Shown here: positions 1-12,160 of the stretch, piece by piece
How the letters are laid out: each line of letters begins with the position of its first letter
How positions within the stretch are numbered: position 1 is the stretch's first letter
Assembly (NCBI GenBank): GCA_030762935.1
Contig: CM060883.1
Coordinates: 32,296,501-32,360,500, forward strand
Reading direction: 5' to 3'
DNA from: Hymenopus coronatus
Taxonomy: Eukaryota; Arthropoda; Insecta; Mantodea; Hymenopodidae
DNA length: 64,000 nucleotides
Notes under the pieces: model-generated
Databases searched by the model: none
Told to the model about the DNA's origin: nothing
The model's input: only the letters and a program-made list of their open reading frames with translations
Program-made: the position numbers and the translations under genes

Positions 1-478
1 ATAAACACCTAACTTTAATTAAAATCTGTCCCTATAGAGCAAAAGAGTCACAAATTTACACATTTTAGCATTGCTGAGAAGAGATTATTGTCTCAGTTTA
101 ATACAACTTGGATTTGAAAAATATTCGCTTTGGGTTAATATGATCTTGATGCAAAACTAATGCCCTACCTACTTGACAGAACTCTGGATTTTGGAAATAA
201 AGGTGAACAACTGGAAATCTTTACAAAGTGGTGAAATTTCAGCCCACGTCTCCTTATTACTACGGTTATAAGCAGCTGTTACCAGGCTTCAAATCATAAA
301 ATGCGATCTTTATCGCTTGCGTGCCAATAAAAGCTGCCTAACAACACAGAAACGATGTAGTAACTATATAATGATGGTATATCGATATTTTCTGGATTTC
401 TCGACTTGCCTTCCAGGTGGCTATTCCTACCATGACTTTCTCTATTCTTTGTTATAGCAGAATACTCAACAAAAACAT
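1..478. other. Unassigned AT-rich sequence
   Basis: No recognisable gene or repeat, apart from a CATGACTTTCTCTA fragment near 432 that resembles the repeat start end. Confidence 0.6.
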
Positions 479-1655
479 TTTACTTTCTCTATACGTACTA
501 TGTACATAGTGTATAGAGAAGGTATTGTATTGCAACCAAAAATTTGATACCGAGATTTCACCGGAAATATATGCTTTGAGACCCCCTGTATCCAAAAAAA
601 AAAAAAAAAGTTTACAAAAATATCCGTGTCTGTTTGTCAGTGCGTGTGTCTGTGGGCAGCATAGTTCAAAAAAAAAAAGTCCGTTTAATACCAAAGTATA
701 GTATTTAAGTCCGGTATCTTCCAATGATGCGACACGAAGATTTTCAAGAAAATCTTCCCACCCCCAACTACCCTTTACATGGGAAAAATTTCGAAAATTT
801 TGACTCAAAAATGCCTCTAACGACTTTGATTACAATATCGTATCTTAGAGTTAATTACATGCCAAATAATATGTACATCTTGAATTTACTGGATGAATTT
901 AGCGGAATTTTCAACTACTGGTAAACCGTAAGAGATAGATAAAAGCTTACTTATAAAAATGTAGAGCTCGTTAAAATACACAATTTATGTTATATGCATG
1001 TTTTTCGTGGAGTTGACCGTTTCTGAGATATTCCTTGTATTTTTTTTTTTTTTTGGTAGTGTTTAATGCCCGCTTTTACTGCTCTGGCACCACAGGCGAT
1101 GACACGATAATACAGGAAGATGGAACCCCGGTGGAATGAGATGGCGGGGGAAACCGGAGAACCCGGAGAAAACCCGCCCATGCGCCGCTTTGTCCACCAC
1201 GAATCTCACAGATAGTCGCTTGGGATCGAACCCGGACCGGCGCGGCCGATTCCTTGTTATTTCAGGTTATTGTTTTCAGCTCTGAACACTACTTTATTCT
1301 GAGTGAATTTTACGGAATTTTGCATAACTGCTAAACCGTAAGAGATAGACAAAAACTTACAATACATAAAATGTAGAGCACATTAAAACACACAATTTAT
1401 ATTGTATACCTTTTTTTTTTCCTGGAGTAGATCGTTTTTGAGATATTCCTTGTTTTTGTTTTCAGGTTCGAAAAACTTAACTTCAGTCACATAGCAACCA
1501 GCTTTTGACTATCACTTTATGATTATTTTACTTCTACTTACAAGGAAGCAAGGTATTTCTGCTAATTTGTTCTCAATCCGTATGAAGTAAATGGAAGCTG
1601 ATTTTCAACAATAATTTGTTGCAGAGATGTAGAGAAAGTCATGTGAATGGAACAA
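479..1655 (-). mobile_element. Hairpin-end repeat, two joined copies split by a SINE
   Basis: Starts with the hairpin end (actttctctatacgtac) and reads in reverse through the GT microsatellite (about 630-660). A SINE D interrupts it at 1039-1248. After about 1290 a second partial copy begins and runs to the ATGTGAATGGAAC start end. Short open frames in both strands here recur in other copies and are not genes. Confidence 0.9.
1039..1248 (-). mobile_element. SINE D
   Basis: Minus orientation: T-run (A tail), GTTTAATGCCCGC, GGAGAACCCGGAGAAAACCC, GCGCCGCTTTGTCCACCACG, box B GGGATCGAACCCGG. Flanked by ATTCCTTGT (1030-1038, 1249-1257). The head before box B is cut to GGCGCGGCCG. Confidence 0.9.
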
Positions 1656-1756
1656 TATTTACGTAGGATTAGCCAAGACAGTAGAATCAAGAGAAGACTT
1701 CACTCTAATATGTGGAGTTGTCATTCTAAATAATAGACGGAAGAAGCCGTTATTAC

Positions 1757-2077
1757 CTTCTCTAGCACGTGTGTACATGGTACATTGTAGTTAGAGAAGG
1801 CATTGTGCTCGACCCAAAAATTTGACGTCGATATTTCATCGGATATATATATATATATATTTTTTTTTTGACGTCCCTTGCTTGAGAAAAAAAAAAAAAT
1901 CTACTTTCTTTACACGCATCATGTACTTAGTGTATAGAGCAGGTATTGCATTCCACCTAAAAAGTCGTCAAGATTTCACCGTAAATACACGTTTTAGCGT
2001 CTCCTGGATAAAAAATAGTATGTGTGGGTGTGTGTGTGTGTGTGTGGACAACTTAACTCATAACCAAAATTTAGGAT
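1757..2077 (-). mobile_element. Hairpin-end repeat, two 3'-end fragments in tandem
   Basis: A hairpin end at 1757 runs to about 1903 (stopping in the A-run that follows the GACGTCCCTTG segment). There a second hairpin end starts (1905) and runs through a GT microsatellite to 2077, where a SINE E follows. Confidence 0.8.
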
Positions 2078-2385
2078 TGATAGCCCCCTAGGACTTACAA
2101 GCGGATGCCTAGGGGTTAGAAGCCTGTTCGAAAGCCAAAGCACAAAAACGACAGAATGGAGAACTTGGACCGAGTGGTTGGCTTTTAGCTAGGCAAGAGC
2201 GTGAAGAAACGGATATGAATTCAAGCGAAATGGATGATAGGAAAGGAGATGATATAGCAGTTGGTGGAATGAGTGGCGAAGAAAACCGCCCGGACGCAGC
2301 TTTGTCCACCACAAATCCTACATGCGGGCGATTGGGATCGAACTCGGTCGCCTAGGTGGGAGGCGAGCGATTTAACCCCTAGGAA
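2078..2385 (-). mobile_element. SINE E (tRNA-headed, long)
   Basis: Minus orientation: box B GAGTTCGATCCCAATCG, TTTGTGGTGGACAAAGCTGC shared with SINE D, then ATTCCACCAACTGCTATATC, AGCCAACCACTCGGTCC, and ends CTTGTAAGTCCTAGGGGG. The direct CCTAGG ends (2088, 2108, 2380) are notable. Confidence 0.82.
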
Positions 2386-2611
2386 GATACTTAACTTAAA
2401 TACCAAGTTTGGGTTTTATTGACTTTTCGCTTTTGAGTTTTCGTTTTCACAGACAGACACACACACACACACACTAAGGACATTTTCCAAAAATGCTTCT
2501 GTATATAGGGACCCTAAAACGTGTATTTCCAGTGAAATTGCGTTATCGCATTTTTGGATGACATGCAATATCTTCTCTGTATACTATGTATCAAGTGGAA
2601 AAAGTAAAAAT
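2386..2611 (+). mobile_element. Hairpin-end repeat, 3' fragment
   Basis: Holds the last ~225 bp of the family: ATACCAAGTTTGG, CA microsatellite (2455-2474), GGGACCCTAAAAC and a degraded hairpin ending near GGAAAAAGTAAAAA. Confidence 0.85.
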
Positions 2612-3189
2612 TATGCTATGAATTGTTCCGTGTTGAAAGTTTGTTCCGATACTTGGAAATAGAAATAAATTAAGATAAGCAGCAATAACATTCATATAAA
2701 ACCGATATTAAGCATCGAGTATAATTGGAAATTAAAGAGATAAAATTAATAAGGTCAGTTTGAGCCAGTGCGCCACTGCTGAGTCTTATCTTCACGCTTG
2801 TTTTAACCCCATAGCTATCATCTGAATTTCCCTTGCAGCGCATCCCTCGCTCGTGGGAGGTTTGGGAATGACTCATAAATCTACTAGAAGCCATGCTTCA
2901 TTTCGGTCCGTTCGTGGCCAGGGTCATACCGTCCCACGTTGCCATTGGAAACATTCCTGGCATGACCACCCTTTCCTCTTCATAACCAACAATTTCCGGA
3001 ATTTCTTCTCTGGAAGCGAAACATCTCGCTCTTATTCCTGCTTTGTAATTATCTAACAACAGTACACTGATGCTATATGTCTGGGGTTCTTACCCAGGAA
3101 ACTATTTCATTTCTAATTATTTTAAATAACTTTATAAGCCTTAGACTATATAGACACGCAGCACAGGTTATATGAATGCATTTTGGAAA
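2612..3189. other. Unassigned sequence
   Basis: Somewhat less AT-rich around 2780-2960. Short open frames on both strands show no family marks. Confidence 0.6.
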
Positions 3190-3322
3190 CTAATATTTAC
3201 TTTCTCTACACGTACTATGTACATAGTGTGTAGAGAAGGTATTGCACACCAACCAAAAATTCGATACCGAGATTTCACCGGAAATATATGTTTTAGGGTC
3301 CTCTGTATAAAAAAAAAATCAG
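3190..3322 (-). mobile_element. Hairpin-end repeat, host left part
   Basis: Hairpin end and about 125 bp of a minus-oriented copy. It stops in the A-run after CCTCTGTATA; the rest of the same copy continues at 4171. A full plus-oriented copy is inserted between them. Confidence 0.88.
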
Positions 3323-4170
3323 ATATGTTCCATTCACATGACTTTCTCTACATCTCTGCAACAAATTATTTTTAAAAAAACTTATGCTTCTATTTATTTC
3401 CTGCTTATCGAGAAAAAATTAGCAGAAATAGTCTTATTACCTTCCTCCTTGTAAGTAGAAGGAAATAATGGAGTACCATAGGTTAAAGTGATAGTTAAAA
3501 GCTGATTGCTATGTGACTGAAGTTCCTTTGTTTGTAGGGACATGAGTTGACAAATTCCTGTATGAGAAAGGTTAAGATTTTCGACCCTGAAAACAAAAAC
3601 AAGAAATATCTCAAAAACAATCAACTCCACGAAAAACATATATATAACATAAATTGTGTGTTTTAAAGTTTTCTATATTTGTTGTGTGGCAAGTTTTTGT
3701 GTATTTCTTGCGGTTTGGCAGTTATGCAAAATTCCGTAAAATTACTCAGAATAAAGCAGTCTTCAGAGGCTATTCCCAGAAAATTCAAAATATACATTTT
3801 ATGTTTCAAGTAAATATCTTTAATATACGATATTTTAATCAAAATCCTTAGCCATTTTTTAGAAAATAAAATTTTCGATAAAAGTTCCATGTAAAGGGTG
3901 GTTAGGGGTGGGAGGATTTTTCTCAAAATCTTCGTGTCGCATCCCTGGAAGATACTAAACTTAAATACCAAGTTTGGTATTTTACCAACTTTTCGTTTTT
4001 GAGATATCGTGTTCACAGACACACGGACACACGGACTTTTTTCTGAAAATATTTTTTTGGATACAGGGGACTCTAAAACATATATTTCCGGTGAAATCTC
4101 GGTATCGAATTTTTTGGTGGAGTGCAAAACCTTCTCTATACACTATGTACATAGTACGTATAGAGAAAGT
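3323..4170 (+). mobile_element. Hairpin-end repeat, full-length copy nested in another copy
   Basis: A complete element: starts ATCAGATATGTTCC with ACTTTCTCTAC 20 bp in, ends with hairpin and TAGAGAAAGTAAAAA. Because it interrupts a copy of the same family, its two ends define the element boundaries (start TC(T/A)GAT, end AAAGT plus A-run). Confidence 0.92.
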
Positions 4171-4829
4171 AAAAACCATTTTCAGAAAAAGTTCCGTGTG
4201 TGTGTCCGTGTGACTGTGAACTCGATAACTCAAAAACGAAATGTGGGTAAAATACCAGAATTGGTATTTAAGTTTAGTATCTTCCAGGGATGCGACACGA
4301 AGATTTTGAGAAAAATCTCCCCATCGCAAACTACTCCTTCCATGGAACTTTTTTCAAAAATGTTGATTTTCTCAAAAATGACTAACGATATTAATTAATA
4401 TATCGAATATTAAATATATTTACAAATTATAGGTATATTTTGAATTTTCTGGGAATAGCCTCTGAAGACTACTATATTCTGGATGAATTTTACGGAATTT
4501 TGCAGAACAGCTAAACCGAATTAGATGGACAAAAACCTACCACACAAAAAATATAGAGCACTTAAAACACACAATTTATGTTATATACACTCTTTTCGTT
4601 TATTCCTGTCCATACAAACAAAGGAACTTCAGTCACATAGCAACCAGCTTTTGGCTATCGCTTTAACCTATGGTACTCCCTCATTTCGCTTCTACTTACC
4701 AGGAAGCAAGTACAACACCATTTCTGCTAATTTTTTCTCTATTAGCATGAAGTAAATAGAAGCATAAACTTGTCAACAATTTGTTACAGAGATGTAATGA
4801 AAGTCATTTGGATGGAACATACCAGATTT
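4171..4829 (-). mobile_element. Hairpin-end repeat, host right part
   Basis: Resumes the host copy of 3190-3322 at CCATTTTCAGAAAAAG and continues through a GT-rich tract to the start end at 4829. Confidence 0.88.
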
Positions 4830-5133
4830 TTTCTATTACGAAGTTGTTTTTTGAATATTATTGTGAAGGAATAATAATAATAAAAAAATAACGACAATAA
4901 TCTATTGTCTTTAGGTTGCGTTTACAATTACTAACAAAATCATGTTATGTTACTTATTCTAATGTTTGACTAGCGCTTAGACCAGTCGTAACAAACTCGC
5001 TCCGTGGATGCAGTGAGAGCTGAGATTCTCTCTCTTCTTTTTATAGTGCTTTGTGTGGTAGTTTATAATGTCGGGAACAGAAAGAAATCTAATACGAAGG
5101 CCATCGATTCCCATGTCAGTCTAGGAGGAATAA
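4830..5133. other. Unassigned sequence
   Basis: Begins with an AT-rich, simple (ATA)-rich tract (4855-4900); nothing else recognised. Confidence 0.6.
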
Positions 5134-6020
5134 TTTTACTTTGTCTACATGTACCATGTACTAGGTATAGAGAAGGTATTGTAATGTACCCAAAAATTCG
5201 GTACCGAGATTTCATCGGAAATACATGTTTTGGGTCCTAATGAATAAAAAAAAAAGCATTTCTGGAAAAAGGTCCGTGTGTGTGCGTATCTGTGTTTGTG
5301 TGTGTGTGTGTGTGTGTCTGCGGATAGCATAACCCCAAAACGAAAAGACCGTTAAATACCAAACTTGGTATTTAGGTTTAGTATCTTCCGAGGATGCGAC
5401 ACGAAGATTTTAACCCCCCCCCCACAAACTACCCTTTACATAGAAAAAAATTCGAAAATTTGATTTTCTTAAAAATAGCTCTAACGATTTTGATTAAAGC
5501 TGTTTATATCCGAAATAAAATGTTTATCTCGAATTTTCTGGGAATAATCTCTAAAGACCTCCTTAATCTGAAAGAATTTTGCCGAATTTTGCTTAGCTGC
5601 TAAACTCTAAGAGATAGACAAAAAATCACTACACAAAAAATGTATACTACGTCAAAACACACATTTATGTCCTTTACGTTTTTGTTGTGGAGGTAACCGT
5701 TTCCGAGATATTCCTTGTTATTGGTTTCAATTTGAAATATTTAAACTTTTCTCAGACAGGAAGTGTCCGTTTTTCTTTTGTTCCAGTCCTGGCCAAGCAA
5801 AGAAGTGATTTGCATTGATAGTCGGATAACGATGGCTTTTAAAGCATTTGACTATCACTTTAGCCTAGTGCATTACCTTAGTTCCCTTTTACTCATAAGA
5901 ACTAAGTAATAAGAGCATTTTGCTAATGTTTATCTCGATTAGCATTGTGTAGAAAGAAGAATAATCTTTTGTAGGAAGTTTGTAGGGCAGCTAGAGAAAG
6001 TCATGTGAATGGAACACAGA
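5134..6020 (-). mobile_element. Hairpin-end repeat, full-length, variant middle module
   Basis: Hairpin end at 5138, GT microsatellite 5295-5318, and start end at 6000-6020. The segment 5740-5950 carries the variant module (GACTATCACTTTAGCCTAG preceded by extra sequence around 5770-5850) that defines a second subfamily. Confidence 0.88.
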
Positions 6021-7737
6021 TTATTTAGTTATAAAAGGTGGCGGAATAAGTGTTTAATTTGCGGCAATGTTATGCACTCAGAAAATTCAATTTGCAGTAT
6101 CATAACACAACGCATTCATGTGAGTACCTTAGTTATCAAGGACAAGAGCGTTTCTTTCAGATTGTGTTCGATCCCAGTTAATTACCAAGACCTGTTCATA
6201 TTCACTCTATAAATGCAGAAAGTTTTTCATTACACCAATTCTCATACTGTTGGCAATACAATGTGATTATAACGGTAGTAACCAAGTTAAGCAGCTCGTT
6301 GTTTTATTATGTGAATACTATAATTGTGCTATGAAAATGTGTATAGTTCATATCCAAAGTATAAATGCTAATGCAAGAGATATAATAGAGCAATTATTGT
6401 TCTACCAATCATGAACTTACAATAAGTGTATTAACCTACGAAAGGTGGACTACGTATTTCAAAAGGAAAACATTGCATACCTCCACAGCACTGAACGAAT
6501 TATCTGTTCTTGGTTTCCGCACAGTTAATCACACAGTGCACGGTAGGCATTTGCAGGAGCATCTAGCAAATTGCTCTCTTTGCTTTATTCAAAAGCAACC
6601 AGTTAGTGACCCCTGTCTTAGGCGCTGCACCCCTGTAGTCTCTTTTGTTTGGGCTACCTATTCCACTCCATGCTCTGTGTTTCCTCTTCTGTTCTCTCTC
6701 TTCTTATCCACTTATCTCTATTCTAAAATATTGTTCTATTTCTTTAATTCTTTTCTTTCCCTGAACATTCAAAAATGTTATCATTACCATCTCTCCTGGC
6801 ATTTCATTCCTTCAAATTTTTACTTCTTTACATTCAGTTAAACAGGGAACGATATTGTCCCGCTCCCCGCACAAAATACAAGGTTCTAATCCATTGCCTC
6901 TCATCTCTTTCAAAACTTATGCTCCTGTTCTCATCTTTGCTAATCCTTCCTTCTTTTGTTTATTTCATATATCTACATTTTGAGCATGTGATGGATATAT
7001 AGAAGAGAAAATATGTTTCCTACCTTGTTAGCTTTTCCTTTAGAGTCTAATATTTTTCATGACTGAGCGAAAAACCTTAAAAGTGTTCGTATTACAGCAA
7101 CCTTCCCTTCAGTAATACAGTGTTTTTGGGATGTTTCGAGGAAACAGTGGTAGGAAGTAAAAACATGCCCCAGATCTCATTTGGAGGTCCCTTGAGATTG
7201 TACAGCTGGAGGAAAGAAAGTCAGAAACCGAAGTTCCATTTTCTGCAAGAATAACGAAATATTTTTCTCCCAAGTTGAAGCAAGACTCTTTGTTTTATCG
7301 GCACTAATTAAGGCACTGTTATGGGTAATCTTCCTTAAAGTAGGCAAGATAATGAAACGTTTCTTTCTGCTCAAATCCCAACATTAAAACTTAACACGGA
7401 CGAGACATCGGGGAGTACTGTGCTAAAAATGTTCCTTACAATGGTGTAAAAATTCATCCGGCTTCTCAGCATACTAATCAAGTGAAGACAATTAGGTTTT
7501 TTTTTTTGGTCATTATTAGTAAGTAGTACAGATTTTATAATTTAACTGAAACAGAAATTAACGAAGGCAGCCGTTCTGGTGCTTTCTCTTCTTAACCAAA
7601 GCGCTTTAAAACAATGGAAGCTGAAGAAATTCGTACTCCAAAAAACGCGTAACAATTACACGTTATTATTTTGTATTCTAGATAGTCACTTATACAACAT
7701 TTTTCATTTTATAACTTTCTTTATGTACAGCAGGGAA
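6021..7737. other. Unassigned sequence, repeat-poor
   Basis: One of the longest stretches without a big-repeat copy. 6600-6960 is strongly pyrimidine-biased (T/C) on plus, giving spurious hydrophobic frames. No gene recognised. Confidence 0.6.
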
Positions 7738-8620
7738 GTGTTCTATTCCACCCAAATATTAAATGCCGGGATTTCATCACAAATATGTTTTGAAGTCCTC
7801 TGAATCCAAAACGTACTTCAGTTTCTCTACACGAACTTTGTACATAGTATATAGAGGGCATATTGTATTCCATATAAAAATTCGATATTGATATTTCACC
7901 GAAAATATATGTTTGAGATCCTCCGAGTTTAAAAAAAGCATTTGTAGAAAAGGTCCGTGAGTGCCTATGGACAGCATAGCTCACAAAATAAAACACCGTT
8001 AAACATCAAAGTTGGTATTTAAGTTTGATATCTTCCAAGGATGACACGAAAATATTAAAGAAAATCCCCCCACCCCAATTATCCTTTACATGGCTCAATT
8101 TTTTAAAATATTATTTTTCTCAAAAATGGTACTAAGGATTTCGATTAAAATGCTGTATATTAAAGCTATTTACACCACAGGTAAAATGTATATCTTCAAT
8201 TTCCTGGAAATAGCTTCTGAAGACCTCTTCATTCTCGATGAATGTTTCTGAATTTTACACAACTGGTAAATCATATGCGACAGACAAGAAGTTATTATTC
8301 AAAAACTGCAGATTTTGTTAAAACACACAATTTATGTGATATACATTTTGATGGCAAAATAGACCGTTTTCGAGATATTTCGTGTTTTATTAGATTCAAT
8401 TTTAAACTGCGCTCTTCCCAACGGGTCATCTTTCGTTTCATTTCTTTTTTGTTTTTTTTGGAAATGCAAAGAGAACCAAACTTCAATTGTACATATCGAC
8501 CGGCGTTTAAAAGATTTGACTACTGCTTTAGTCTGATGTATTCCCTTATTTACCTTCTGCTTTTAAGGAATTAAGTTTTAAGACTAAGTCCGTAAATGTT
8601 TATCTTCTTTAGTATGATGT
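7738..8620 (-). mobile_element. Hairpin-end repeat, partial plus near-full copy in tandem
   Basis: A short end fragment (7738-7812) is followed by a second hairpin end at 7815 and a copy of the variant subfamily running to about 8620. Its start end is missing at the junction with an opposite copy. Confidence 0.85.
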
Positions 8621-8631
8621 ACACGGACATA

Positions 8632-9157
8632 AATTGTGTGTAGCAGTTAAGCAAAATTCAGCAAAATTCATCCAGAATAAAGAGATCTTCAGAGGCTATT
8701 CCCATAAAATTCAAAATATACGTTTTCAATGGGATGTAAATAGCTTTACTATACGGAATTTTAATAAAAATCGTTAGAGCCATTTTTAAGAAAATAAAAG
8801 TTTCCGAACATTTTTCCATGTAAAGGGTAATTTGTGGTAGTGGGGGGTTCTTGAAAATCTTCATTTCGCATCCTTGGAAGGAATCAAACCTAAATACCAG
8901 GTTTGGTATTTAACAGTCTTTTCGTTTTTGAGCTATGCTGTCCACAGACACACATAGAGACCTTTTTTTTCTAAAAATGCCTTCTTCGGACTCAGGGGAC
9001 CCCAAAACATATATTTTTTCTATCTACTATGTACATTATACATGCGGGCTAGAGAAAGTAGATACTTTTTCTGGATTCAGGGGTGCTCAAGACATGCATT
9101 TCTGGTAAAATCTTGGCATCGAATTTTTGGTGGAATAGAATACTTCTCTGACTACTA
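8632..9157 (+). mobile_element. Hairpin-end repeat, 3' half plus a further tail
   Basis: Starts internally (ATAAATTGTGTGTAGCAG) and runs to a hairpin end near 9062. A second copy of the last ~100 bp follows (9064-9157), its hairpin cut by a CAGTGGAACC-type transposon end. Confidence 0.85.
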
Positions 9158-9600
9158 CAGTGGAACCTCCCTTATACGTTTTCAAATGAGAAAACGTTTA
9201 ACTGGTTTTCTCTTCTGGTATGGACCTCATCCAGAATTTTTAATTTTTCACCAAGAGTTATGGACTATCTTGTTTTCTTCCTTGCTAGTTGATATTCACT
9301 CATGTTTCTTCTCCTGTTTGTAACTCGAAACTCCACATAAAATAAATGACTGTTGGAACGATATGACGACAGTGAAAACAGCACAATATCGGTACTCGAC
9401 TTAAAGCAGAGAAGTGACAGTTGGAACCAAGGATAATAGATTGTTGGAATGATATGACGATAAGCGTCAATGAAAACTGTAAACCAGGCAATTCCAAGGG
9501 TATACACAGCAAGCATACCAGCATACGTACATTTTGTGTATGGGGATCAGAAAAAGTGACGCATTACCGAGAAAACGTATAACCAAAACAGCATACCTAT
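9158..9600 (+). mobile_element. Possible DNA-transposon end (CAGTGGAACC type), other end not found
   Basis: Starts TA|CAGTGGAACCTCCC at 9156-9160, exactly where a big-repeat hairpin arm (CTTCTCTGAC) is interrupted. The CAGT..AACC start resembles pogo/Tigger-type TIRs. The motif ACGTTTTC recurs inverted nearby and again near 9570. A matching right TIR was not found; repeat hairpin sequence resumes only near 9776-9836. Probably a truncated or decayed element. Confidence 0.4.
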
Positions 9601-9775
9601 GCTGGGTTTGTCAACTCATTCGCTAATAGGAATAGCCACCTTCCTCAACTAGAAGTGAGGTTAGGTAACGTGTACTACAACAGTAAGCTACAACCCTTCC
9701 TCCTTCCCCAATTAGAGTGACGGAGCGGCCAGCGAGTATCAAAAGACACGCCCTATAAATGCCCCTACAGACAAT

Positions 9776-9836
9776 CAGAAATTCGATGTCTATTACTATT
9801 TGTGCTCTGTGTACATACGTGATAGAGAAAGTAAAA
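9776..9836 (+). mobile_element. Hairpin-end repeat, terminal fragment
   Basis: Only the last ~60 bp: ATTCGATGTC then TACATACGTGATAGAGAAAGTAAAAA-like end. Possibly the other side of the copy interrupted at 9158. Confidence 0.6.
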
Positions 9837-10412
9837 ACTTGAAAGGCTGGGTTCAGAAAGCACCTAGCAATGTGGGTGGTACATTCTGTCTGGTTGTGGA
9901 TGTTTTAAAACAATAAGGGGTAAGTACAAACCGCGTCAGTACAAATGTTGAGAGGAATGTTGGGGTGATGTGGGGGCGAGAAATTTGTCGCTGCTGCCGC
10001 ACTCTCCCCGTGTCGAGTTGTAGCCCTTGAGCATCTAATTAAAAGCCCACCATCCCCTCGCCCTGTGGGACTTAGCTACGCTTCTATTTCACTTGAAAAG
10101 AAAAGCCGACTTCCAAGATTAACTTTGTTCATAAAGGAAGTGCTGGAACCCTCGCAACATTGTTACTCTAATTATTAATAATTAGCTGAAACACCCGGCC
10201 ATGCTTGTGGTAGCACGGGTTTTCTTTGCAACATTTAGCCTTAGTTTGCACTAGTTCAATAGAGATAAGTATGGGGTTGTTCAAGTCTTTTGACTTCTCT
10301 TCACTGCGATCTATTGTGAATCCCGTACTTCATAAATCTCAGTTTAATTAATTCTTCTAAAGTAACCAATAATTTTCCTGGAAGATGTTAAGGCAATTTG
10401 TCCTGAATCTGG
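9837..10412. other. Unassigned sequence
   Basis: Moderate GC at 9950-10080 (GGTGATGTGGGGGCGAG region). No coding or repeat marks seen. Confidence 0.6.
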
Positions 10413-10801
10413 AAAAACACATATTCATCCAGAATAAAGAAAATGCAAGATATACATTTTATTTGTCATGTAAATGTCTTTAACACACGATGTTTTAATC
10501 AAAATCATTTTTGAGAAATACATTTTCAAAAAAATTTCCATGTAAAGGGTAGCTGGGGGTGGGAGGATTTTCTTGAAAATCTTCCGTGTCGCATTCTTGA
10601 AAGATACTGAACATAAATACCAATTTTCGTTTTGATCACAGTCACACACCCAGACACACATATGGACATTTTTCTAAAAATGCTTTTTTTTTTTTTTTTT
10701 TTTGATTCTCGGGGTCTCAAAACATATATTTCCGGTAAAATCTCGGTAACGAATTTTTTGGGTTCAATATGTACAATACATAGTACGTGTAGAGAAAGTA
10801 A
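10413..10801 (+). mobile_element. Hairpin-end repeat, 3' half
   Basis: Starts at ATTCATCCAGAATAAAG and runs through GGGTAGCTGGGGGTGGGAGG, a long T-run (about 10686-10703) and the complete hairpin. Confidence 0.87.
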
Positions 10802-11259
10802 AACTTGTATTTCTTAGCAGTCTAAGGGTACAGTTAAGACCACTTTCCACACAACAATGTGCAGAGATGCTATACCTATTACGCTTCTAGGCGTTGTAGG
10901 ACAGGTAAGTATTGCCTCAATTAAACTTAAACAAGCTAATCTTTATATCTTCTGCACACAGGCTATTTGTTGTTTGTTCAGTTTTGGGCCACTAAATTAA
11001 AGATGCAGCACTTATCCAATAGGCGTGTTTCTTTGTACGCATTTAGACACAGGAAACGCGCAGTTGGCAGGCCGAGGGCAGCCCGACGGTGTGTTAGACG
11101 TGTTCCCATTCTTGCTAGAATTTAACCACGTACTGACGGGAATGTGAGGTTTGAAGGATGACGGTGAAAATTAGGATGGGGAGGTAATAAGCGTGCTCCT
11201 CAACGGATGCCAGTCACGGTGCAACGGCCCTTGTGCACCGCTGGTGTAATTAGTTTACA
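10802..11259. other. Unassigned sequence
   Basis: Moderate GC from 11040 to the LINE fragment; may be LINE-related 3' flank but no motif proves it. Confidence 0.5.
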
Positions 11260-11758
11260 AAATGCTTGTTTATTTTGGGGTTAAAATTTTGAAACCCAAG
11301 CAACTCTTGAAGGATTATAAGGAGCTTAAGCGTAGCAGCTGTTGCAGATGCTCCTTCGTTACCGGGGAAGCCCACAAGCCATGCGGGGAAGCCGGTATTA
11401 CCTGAAGGGGCAGTTTCTGGGATTGTAATCCCCAAGAGACCTAACGAGGACGCTCTGATGGAATGGTAAACCTTCGTTGAATTTTATTGCCCGACGCTTA
11501 ATCTCGTCCTCCAGGTATGGCAGACCAGAGGCTTCGTGCAGGAGTCTCGTAGGAAATCCTCGAGGCATAGAATAGATGGCTCGAAGGCATCTGTACCCGT
11601 TGAAGCAACAACAGCAGATTGGAGTCTGCTGCCATGCCCCAGATCTCACAGGTGTAGATTAGCAAGGGCACTATGAGAGCCCTCAAAAGGCACACGTTAA
11701 GGGGAACCGGCATCGTGATAATGTTCCAATGGGTGCATTTATACAAGCGTTTAAACAT
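11260..11758 (-). mobile_element. Jockey-type non-LTR retrotransposon (LINE) 3' fragment
   Basis: The minus strand encodes the C-terminal part of a LINE reverse transcriptase. First block: LLRALIVPLLIYTCEIWGMA (about 11700-11640), the 'KA.I.P.L.YG.E.W' thumb motif that follows the polymerase core. Second block, after a frameshift: RLLHEASGLPYLEDEIKRRA ... LVRSLGDY, the usual 'IH.DL.IP.L...I...A..F' tail. The polymerase core and ORF1 are absent, as expected of a 5'-truncated copy. The stretch 11260-11398 is probably 3' UTR. Confidence 0.75.
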
Positions 11759-11791
11759 TATTACATAACGTACTTAAACAAATAGGATGTT

Positions 11792-11970
11792 ACTGAGCCA
11801 GTTGGCTCAGACGGTCAAGTCTGTGACCCTCATTCAAGAGATCGTGAGTTCAAATCCCATGGTATGAGCAATGTGGCTGTGTTTCCCTCAGTCGCCAAAG
11901 TAAATGCCGGATTGGATAGGTAACAGCACGACCCAAAATTCCACCTTCAGTCTAAAACAACAGATAAACA
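11792..11970 (+). mobile_element. tRNA-headed SINE-like repeat H
   Basis: GCCAGTTGGCTCAGACGGTC (box A) and GTGAGTTCAAATCCCATGG (box B) spaced as in a tRNA, followed by TTTCCCTCAGTCGCCAAAG and an A-rich end. A single copy. Confidence 0.65.
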
Positions 11971-12042
11971 AAAATATTCGGTAATTAAGATTTTGCTGTC
12001 ATCTATCCATAGATAGTGAAAGCAGTAGACTGAACGGTACCC

Positions 12043-12160
12043 TAATCCCTTCCTTCGGAAGGAAAGTAATATTGTTGGTTCCATGTCGTAGATTTACGGC
12101 ACGCAAAAGAACCATCAAATTTCTTGCCCTTAGAGCATTGTAAGTGACTTGGTAATTTTG
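12043..12160 (+). mobile_element. SINE B, body fragment
   Basis: CCTTCCTTCGGAAGGAAAGT, TTGGTTCCATGTCGTAG, ATTTACGGCACGCAAAAGAA match the SINE B body. No head. Confidence 0.75.

Noticed and set aside
452..808. Open frames of 60-150 residues with recurring peptides (RYRDFTGN, YTMYIV, STYRESK) in many places
   Set aside because: They come from the hairpin-end repeat read in different frames. Each copy gives variants on both strands with unrelated starts and stops, so they are not proteins.
6473..7002. Frames of 122 and 75 residues in a pyrimidine-rich tract
   Set aside because: Composition-driven (Leu, Phe, Ser rich) and without recognisable motifs.
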